NCBI GenBank assembly: GCA_037389465.1
Contig: JAZARR010000200.1
Span: 1,285,001-1,349,000 of the forward strand
From: Baylisascaris procyonis
Taxonomy: Eukaryota > Nematoda > Chromadorea > Rhabditida > Ascarididae
Reading direction: 5' to 3'
Length of the DNA stretch: 64,000 bases
Of the stretch, positions 58,301-64,000 are shown piece after piece (the first letter of the stretch is position 1; every line of letters begins with the position of its first letter). Position numbers and translations under genes: made by a program. The notes beneath the pieces were generated by a model. The model made no database searches. It was not told the DNA's origin and was given only the letters and a program-made list of their open reading frames with translations.

Positions 58301-60811
58301 TCATACCGTTTTCAAAGCTCAAGACGGCGCGAATCCTATATCTTTTCGTAATGTTTCTTTCCTGCACAAATCGTCTGTAATCATCGGCGGGAAGTCTTAA
58401 AAGGACCTGCAACGACGCTCACTCCTCCATAACTGCTGAATGTGATTCTCCGCAAATTTGATATAAACACTTCGTTATAGCGATTGCAGGATCGCACCCA
58501 ACTGTATTGTTTTCGGAAATCAGTGGCGTGATCCGCTAGCTGCATAAATCCCTTTCCGCTTTTTCTTAATCCTCTCTCCTCCCACATTGAATATAGGCTG
58601 ACCTTAAAAGTTTTTGAATGGAATATTAATCAAATTTTTATTGTTTGCGCTTGCAATACGTTCAAATAGACTATGAATAATAAATTTCATCAGAAGCATA
58701 TTGCGTTGCTTTCGACATTATTCTTTTATTGCCGATTCGTAAAATTTTTCAAATTTTTTTCATTTTCATAAATGAATTTTGGAATTCAATTAGAAAATGA
58801 TTAATTATAGAGTGCCAGCTTCATTACGAAATGCTGTAGTAGCACGATCAGCTAAGCGCTCGTTTGAGCCGATTATCCTTGGTGATTCGGCGGCTGGTCT
58901 CGTCAAAGGACACCTTGTACGACAACCTCAAGCTGCCAATATTGATATTGAGCAACATGAAGCAAACAGGTTACAATAATTCATTCGATTTTCAACATCG
59001 ATTACGTATTTAAAAAAAAATCTACATTTTTGTTCGTGAAATTGTTTCAAGAGTACACCCGTATCACTCGCCCACAAATGAAAGCGTACATTTGATGCGC
59101 GACAGAGCGTTGACTTTTCTCTGTTAAACCTAAGAGATTCGAACCAAATGGATCTTAGCGGGATCGGAATGCTGGCTTTTCAGTTTCTCCGCCTTCTGCC
59201 AATATGTGGCGCCAAGTCTTTTCATTCGCCGGCTATTAGTCTGAAGCGCTGAAATGCGCGAGATTTTTAGTTAGCTTCGTCTAATTCGCATTGCACCTTG
59301 GGACATTTTCGATGAAATTGAAAGCAATACTTAGCAAAGAACAGATATACTTTTATAAATGCAAACGTTTCTAAAAACGAAGAAGTTCATCTTATCTTAT
59401 CATTCCTTATGTTGCCTATTGTTTCTGATCATCTTGTGGCCAATTGCGCTGATATCGTTTTGAAAAAATTCATTACTAAATCTGTCCACATATAATTTTT
59501 TATTTTTTTTTTTCACTTAAAGGTCTTCGTTCTTCGAACTTTGACAGGTATTTCATTTTTTTTTGAAGCAATTGAGAAGGCAATCCAATAATGAATTTTA
59601 TTATATTTTACATTTTTTAGAGGGCATGTAATGGAATTAAAAAAAAAATTCAAAAAAAATCATCGGCAATTTATACTGGACAAAATCTGATTTCATGCCA
59701 AGCCATTCTTAGAAAAGCGACCTTTTGTATGATTGGTCGGATTAGTTGAAGTATGTAACCTTATTTTGCATATTTTAAATTTTTGTTGATAATATTGCAC
59801 AATCGGCTGGCTGCTAAGGTGAGTAGGATTTAAAAGTACGTATCCTTTGACATTCTCCCTCATTTACCTTGCCAACTCTCGTTGGCCTTTTTTAAGTTTA
59901 AGTGTTTTTTTGTTCGTAAGCTCATAACGATACTCTACTAATCAACTGTCTAGTAAAATAGTTTTTTTATGATTTTATTTTATAGCGACAAGAAACAATC
60001 CGATAATAGTGGAGATCGAGACGTGGTAAGCAATGAATTTTATTATATTTTTGTACTTTTTATTGAGTAAGTTTCAAATTTTTGTTGAATAAACTTAATC
60101 AAATTATGCATATCGAAAGTAAATTCTTTTGTTTTCCGGAATTACCAATATTTTAATGGTTTATTTGTTTCCGGAATTGTTTATTAAAGCTAAATTGCCA
60201 CTTACTGTACTCACCAGCTACATCCAGAATCATAAAATAGGCTTCATCAATGGGGCATAAAGATTTTAGTATTATTGTATAGAGATGAAAAACCACTAAG
60301 AGAATTCATTACCGCTGAATATGGGACAACGATTCATGGTGTTTATGAAGCCTTGAATCTTGAGAAAGCGCCAAAATCATTTTCTTTGCCAAGTTGAAAT
60401 TTTTTTGAAAAAATTTCTCAAAAACTTTTCATATTTTTGAATTTTTCATATGGAGCAATTTTTTTGTGCTAATAAAAATTGAAAGTTAATAATGATACAA
60501 TGAAAATATTCCTTAAAAATAATGAGTTTAGAAGCGGAAGTAAATTTTTTTAAAAAACAAATTGATCTTTCCTTAAATATATCTCTTTCTTAAGGTTGAA
60601 AATCTTTAATTCTTTTACTTTTTTCTTCGAGTATAGTTACTTGTCATAAAATCTAAGATTGCATTTATTATATTTATAGGCTGATATCACCGAATTAGAG
60701 CATCAAATGGAAGCGATGTCACAAAATTTATCGTTGAAACAACAAGAGGCATTACCTTCATCGAAGATAACTAAAGAGAATTCATCAGAGGCTCAACCCG
60801 CTTTCGAATAG
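43305..60811 (+). CDS. Secreted Pro/Gln-rich protein with a PAN/Apple-like domain (19-exon model)
   Basis: Exons: 43305-43381, 44013-44077, 44487-44567, 46052-46123, 46993-47107, 48086-48134, 48731-48942, 49485-49536, 50560-50715, 51375-51414, 53252-53961, 54865-55027, 55547-55674, 56301-56404, 57531-57589, 58053-58125, 58811-58969, 59986-60025, 60680-60811. Phases agree at every junction; 2487 nt, 828 aa. Signal peptide about 1-20 (MGSYWLPILLLFYLLD, then SIA|AD). Residues 22-150 are acidic/Pro-Thr; 153-241 Pro/Gln-rich; 242-293 contain GWRCYARPD and EWKCYERPN; 320-500 are mostly Gln; 544-597 are Pro-rich. A PAN-like domain spans about 598-691: C599, C630-x3-C634-x4-C639, AHYDPSNGHC651, C666, C688, C691. 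A basic region follows (RRERGRTRGGRFRTR, with a minimal furin-type RRER), then an acidic/Gln tail ending SEAQPAFE. No transmembrane segment is seen. Extracellular or cuticle-matrix role is inference. Exons 9 and 10 and the exon 11 start are uncertain. Confidence 0.75.
56405..57530. other. PAN-gene intron 14 with unusually GC-rich inserts
   Basis: Two blocks (about 56500-56790 and 57130-57450) are far richer in G+C than neighbouring introns. The second has an open plus-strand frame with TEETVVLPDGRRTTF, NMKWVYRREKQRNMRDM and SEVDAKEQLLRGRF. It has no clear acceptor/donor pair in phase with the gene, so I did not include it as an exon. It may be an old transposon or a processed copy of another gene. 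Confidence 0.35.
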
Positions 60812-62593
60812 AGAATTTTTTTTTAGACGATAAAGATTTATTTAAAATAAAAACTTCAAGCAAATAAAAACTCATTAGTGCTCTTTTTAAAATAAAAAAA
60901 GTCTATATTTACTACTTAATGTTAATTGAATGTGTCTCTTTATTTCTTTATTCACCTTGAAAATAAGATTATACTACCTTATTGGCGCTGCTCAGTGAAA
61001 TATCTTAGAGGAGTTTATTATGAATGGAGAAATTGCTGCTTATATTAATGGAATTGGGTGTAAGCCACAATTGCTAACCATGAGATATCGATGAGCGTTT
61101 ATCTATGTTGGAAATAATCTAACTTATCGCTTTTCTTAGTCCGATATTTTTGTTGCAAAAAAATTGCAAAAAAATTTCTTTCCCACATTCATCCTTGAAC
61201 TTGTATTTTTTCATTTAAGAATCTTGAAGGCATAAAGATTAGAAGCGGAACCTTTTATTCCGAAGTAAAAATTTGAAGATGAAATTCAACGGTATTGTAT
61301 CTTATTCTCGCTTAAATAACCTCATACAGATATATATCGCTGACGAAAGTTTGGATATTGGTGCTTGTGGGCCACTACATCTTGTTTTATTTTCCAAAGA
61401 TTTGACTCCTATATCGTACTTCTTGGAAAAGACACCCTAGCGGTCTGTTTTCCACAAACTCTAAAAGATATGGCCTATATTTGAGGAAATAAGATAGGTT
61501 TTTATTGGTGAATTTGAATGTTAGCAAAATAATGCATGATTTTATTCTAAACAATTCTTCTAAAGTTTAAAGCGATGATCTGCTAATAATTTAAGAACAC
61601 ATAAATAAATGCCAACAACTTTATCATTAAAAACTCTAAATTTCATTCGATGAATCTTTTTTGATCTACCAATATATTCGTTGTTTTATCTTTGTTCAAA
61701 TATACTTTTATATATTTTTAAAAAGTTTATTTAAAAAACCAGTCGAACAGAATTTTTCACAGATTTTTTCATCTTTTCTTAGCGATTCGTTTCATCTATC
61801 TCATAGAAATTTTTCCTCTTATTTTGCTTATTTCCAAAATTTTTTCTTCATGCGCCCTGTTTTTGTCTATATTGCTTTTAAAGTCTAACAATATATAGTG
61901 ATGTGAAAATCGCTTAAAAAAATGAAAAGAAATATTTGAAGAGACTGTTGCTTAAGCGAAACTTTTTTGAAAACAGTTGACAAATAACTTCGTCTCGTTT
62001 TTTGTGTATTGATTGGTGCTTAGAAATTTCGCCCCTTCCAATTAGCAATTTTTTCTCTTGTTTATAAGTGAATTTTCGTTGAATGCTCATGTATGTTGTT
62101 CCGAGAAAGAGATTGTTTTTTTTTTCGCTTGCTTTTTGTTATTCGAAAATACGAATAAAATCGAGTAAAATAACGATTATAAAATATTAAAAAAAAAAAA
62201 AACGAAAATCTATTCGTTACTTACTTCTGCAATGCCACTAATTTATGCATATATAGTGAATAATTATGCAAATTCAAAAAAGGACACATTATGCAGTGAT
62301 CGGATTTCTCATAATTACATATCAATTCATCAGCAAATAACTTTTGCGAAATTATTCAAAAATATTTTTCACTCTTATAATATGGAATGCCGTTGGCATT
62401 CGACATCGTTGTTATACGGCATTAATTTTTAGTCACATCGAGTTACATAAGCAAAAGCAATTAAAAGATAGTGGATTAAAAGTATTGACAACATTGAGAT
62501 CGTTTGAAGAGGATCTTTAAATGTATCATATCAACGAACACTTTTTGGTGCTTCGCGATTCATGATGGACTGTTTATAAATCCACACACTGGA
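60812..62593. other. Intergenic region between convergent genes
   Basis: AT-rich sequence between the 3' ends of the plus-strand PAN gene and the minus-strand gene at 62594. Apart from the poly(A) signals I see no coding exon, RNA gene or tandem array. Confidence 0.55.
60846..60868 (+). terminator. Poly(A) signals of the PAN gene
   Basis: Two AATAAA hexamers at 60846-60851 and 60863-60868, 35-52 nt after the stop codon; more A-rich copies follow. Confidence 0.7.
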
Positions 62594-63835
62594 TCAGTAA
62601 TACAGCATTCGTCCAGCAAGAGAAAGTTCGCGGCTTCGTCCACGTCTTCGGGCAAAATTTTCATTGTTCATCAAACAATGATTATCATCTGAGTCTGAGC
62701 CAGTCTGCAAAAAAGAAAAAAAAACCCAGCTGTAACTAATACTTACCTTAATTATATATGTGTAAAGGCATTCCATCCTGCTAATATCAGCTCCACTCTG
62801 GTTGTTTACGCTATGCGCCAGCCAAGTGTATTGCTCATCAGGTGTATGCACGAGAAGTGATTGAAACTATGCATATCTAGCAGTATCGATAAAAATAGGG
62901 ACGCTATGCCAAAGTCAAACATTTTCATGACAAGAACCTTATTGTTGGTTAAAACGAAATTCATTCAAAAATTATTATACATGTGCATGATTCCCATACT
63001 CCGATATCGCGTTGAATATTGCAATTTTCGAAAAAAAAGGTCATTTCATCCCTTAACAAGAAAAATGATGGATAGGAAATGTGACATGGATCACTTCAGT
63101 AGGTCAAGTTGCATAAGTTATTGAAAGGAAACTGATGACCTTTGAACTTTGTCGATAAGTTGTACGATTGTCATCTGTATATTTAGTGGGACTTTCACCA
63201 ACTTTATGAAGAAGTGATGTTCTTGTACGTGCTGTTTCTTCAGCGAGAGGGGCTTCACTGCCTACAATATAATCAGTGATTTATTCATTCGCCTTTATAG
63301 CTTCTGGTTGAGGAAGTAGTCAAATTGTTCATTAGAGTATAGGAGTATAACAAGTATAGAAAATATAAAGTAATTTATATGCGTTCTATTCGATAAGAAA
63401 TGAAGCATAAGGCACTATCATAATACGCGTGTAATATTTCTAAGCAGTAAGTAGTAAAACTTATAAATTTTAAAATTATTTTCTTTTACTAATTTCTACC
63501 GCTAAAAGTCCAATCAATAAGTAAAACAAAAATCACAAAATATGAAGTAATATATCACTAAATCCTAAATTCTATCATGAAATCCTTTAAAATCACTAAA
63601 ATAAAATCCTTAAATGCTTTCAATGAAGTCATAAAAATGCGTATGAATATGCAGTCTGCTGAAAAAAAAAAAAATTCCGAGGAACTTTTGAATATACGGT
63701 TTTATTACCCGATGTAGTGATGCTTGTTAGTTCGTCAACGTATTTCAGCGTTTCAGATTCACCTGATTTACGCAAATCTCGATAGCTTAATGGATGTGGT
63801 CGCTTTGACCGCATTTTAACTTCCGCCTCAGGTTT
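62594..63835 (-). CDS. Last three coding exons of an unidentified gene
   Basis: Exons in transcript order: 63709-63835, 63140-63261, 62594-62704, with matching phases and good acceptors (TTTCTGAA|TTTCAG context, ATTGTAG, TTTTTTGCAG). They encode about 119 residues: KPEAEVKMRSKRPHPLSYRD, RKSGESETLKYVDELTS, AEETARTRTSLLHKVGESP, TKYTDDNRTTYR, TGSDSDDNHCLMNNENF, then RRRGRSRELSLAGRMLYY and a stop. The sequence is polar, rich in Ser/Thr/Arg/Glu and lacks hydrophobic segments, so it looks like a disordered C-terminal tail with possible basophilic kinase sites (RRRGRSRELS). Upstream exons lie beyond the window or in 63836-64000, where I see none. I do not recognise the family. Donors are GTAATA and GTCATC. 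Confidence 0.65.
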
Positions 63836-64000
63836 CTGAAAAATTTCGTTACCACTTTCATCGTTCTAGAGATAAAATTCTAACTAAGAGAACTTATTTC
63901 ATTCCTATGTATCAATTTCACTTAATCTTGCTTTCTATGGTTTAGTTTCCTAGTTTTTTTCCTCACAGAAATCACTAATATGTCGAAAAATGAAGCATTC

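Noticed and set aside
59090..59170. Minus-strand GGTTCGAATC, a tRNA B-box-like sequence
   Set aside because: No A box and no acceptor stem could be found at the right distances.

Overview
The window is eukaryotic: about two-thirds A+T, intron-rich, full of (TA)n and other simple repeats, with spliced protein-coding genes whose acceptors are mostly TTTTCAG/TTTAG. Gene content, these acceptors and two coding starts lying 1-10 nt behind a TTTCAG/TTTGCAG acceptor (as in spliced-leader trans-splicing) fit a nematode with long introns, such as a spirurid or filarial-like species. That assignment is inference. The two housekeeping genes only prove a eukaryote and fit an animal.

Layout. (1) 1-300: apparent 3' end of an unidentified plus-strand gene. 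(2) 2740-8933, minus: complete nine-exon RRP9 (U3 snoRNP 55K WD40 protein; predicted 461 aa), with a LINE-like remnant in its last intron. (3) 11940-16474, minus: complete six-exon U2AF1/U2AF35 (3' splice-site factor; predicted 281 aa). (4) 16.5-43.3 kb: a gene desert of about 27 kb with no confident gene. It holds (TA)n tracts, 22-bp, 33-bp and 74-bp tandem arrays, a 593-bp foldback element, and a five-copy diverged dispersed repeat family. (5) 43305-60811, plus: a large multi-exon gene for a secreted Pro/Gln-rich protein with a signal peptide, a long polyQ segment, one PAN/Apple-like cysteine domain and a basic tail (about 828 aa in my model). (6) 62594-63835, minus: the last three coding exons of an unidentified gene that continues beyond the window.

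Exon chains were built by hand from splice signals, phase continuity and protein similarity. RRP9 and U2AF1 close in frame over all exons and agree with family length and motifs, so they are secure. The PAN gene closes in frame over 19 exons, but exons 9 and 10 are uncertain.

The most striking general signal is in the splice donors. In 11 of 33 introns the +3 base is T (GTTGGT, GTTCGT, GTTAGT, GTTTGT and relatives), and 6 of these lie in the two conserved genes, where the junctions are fixed by protein similarity. Other items of interest are the foldback element abutting a tandem array, a 29-copy 33-bp satellite carrying a TGACGT core in every unit, and the fixed two-box spacing of the dispersed family upstream of the PAN gene.
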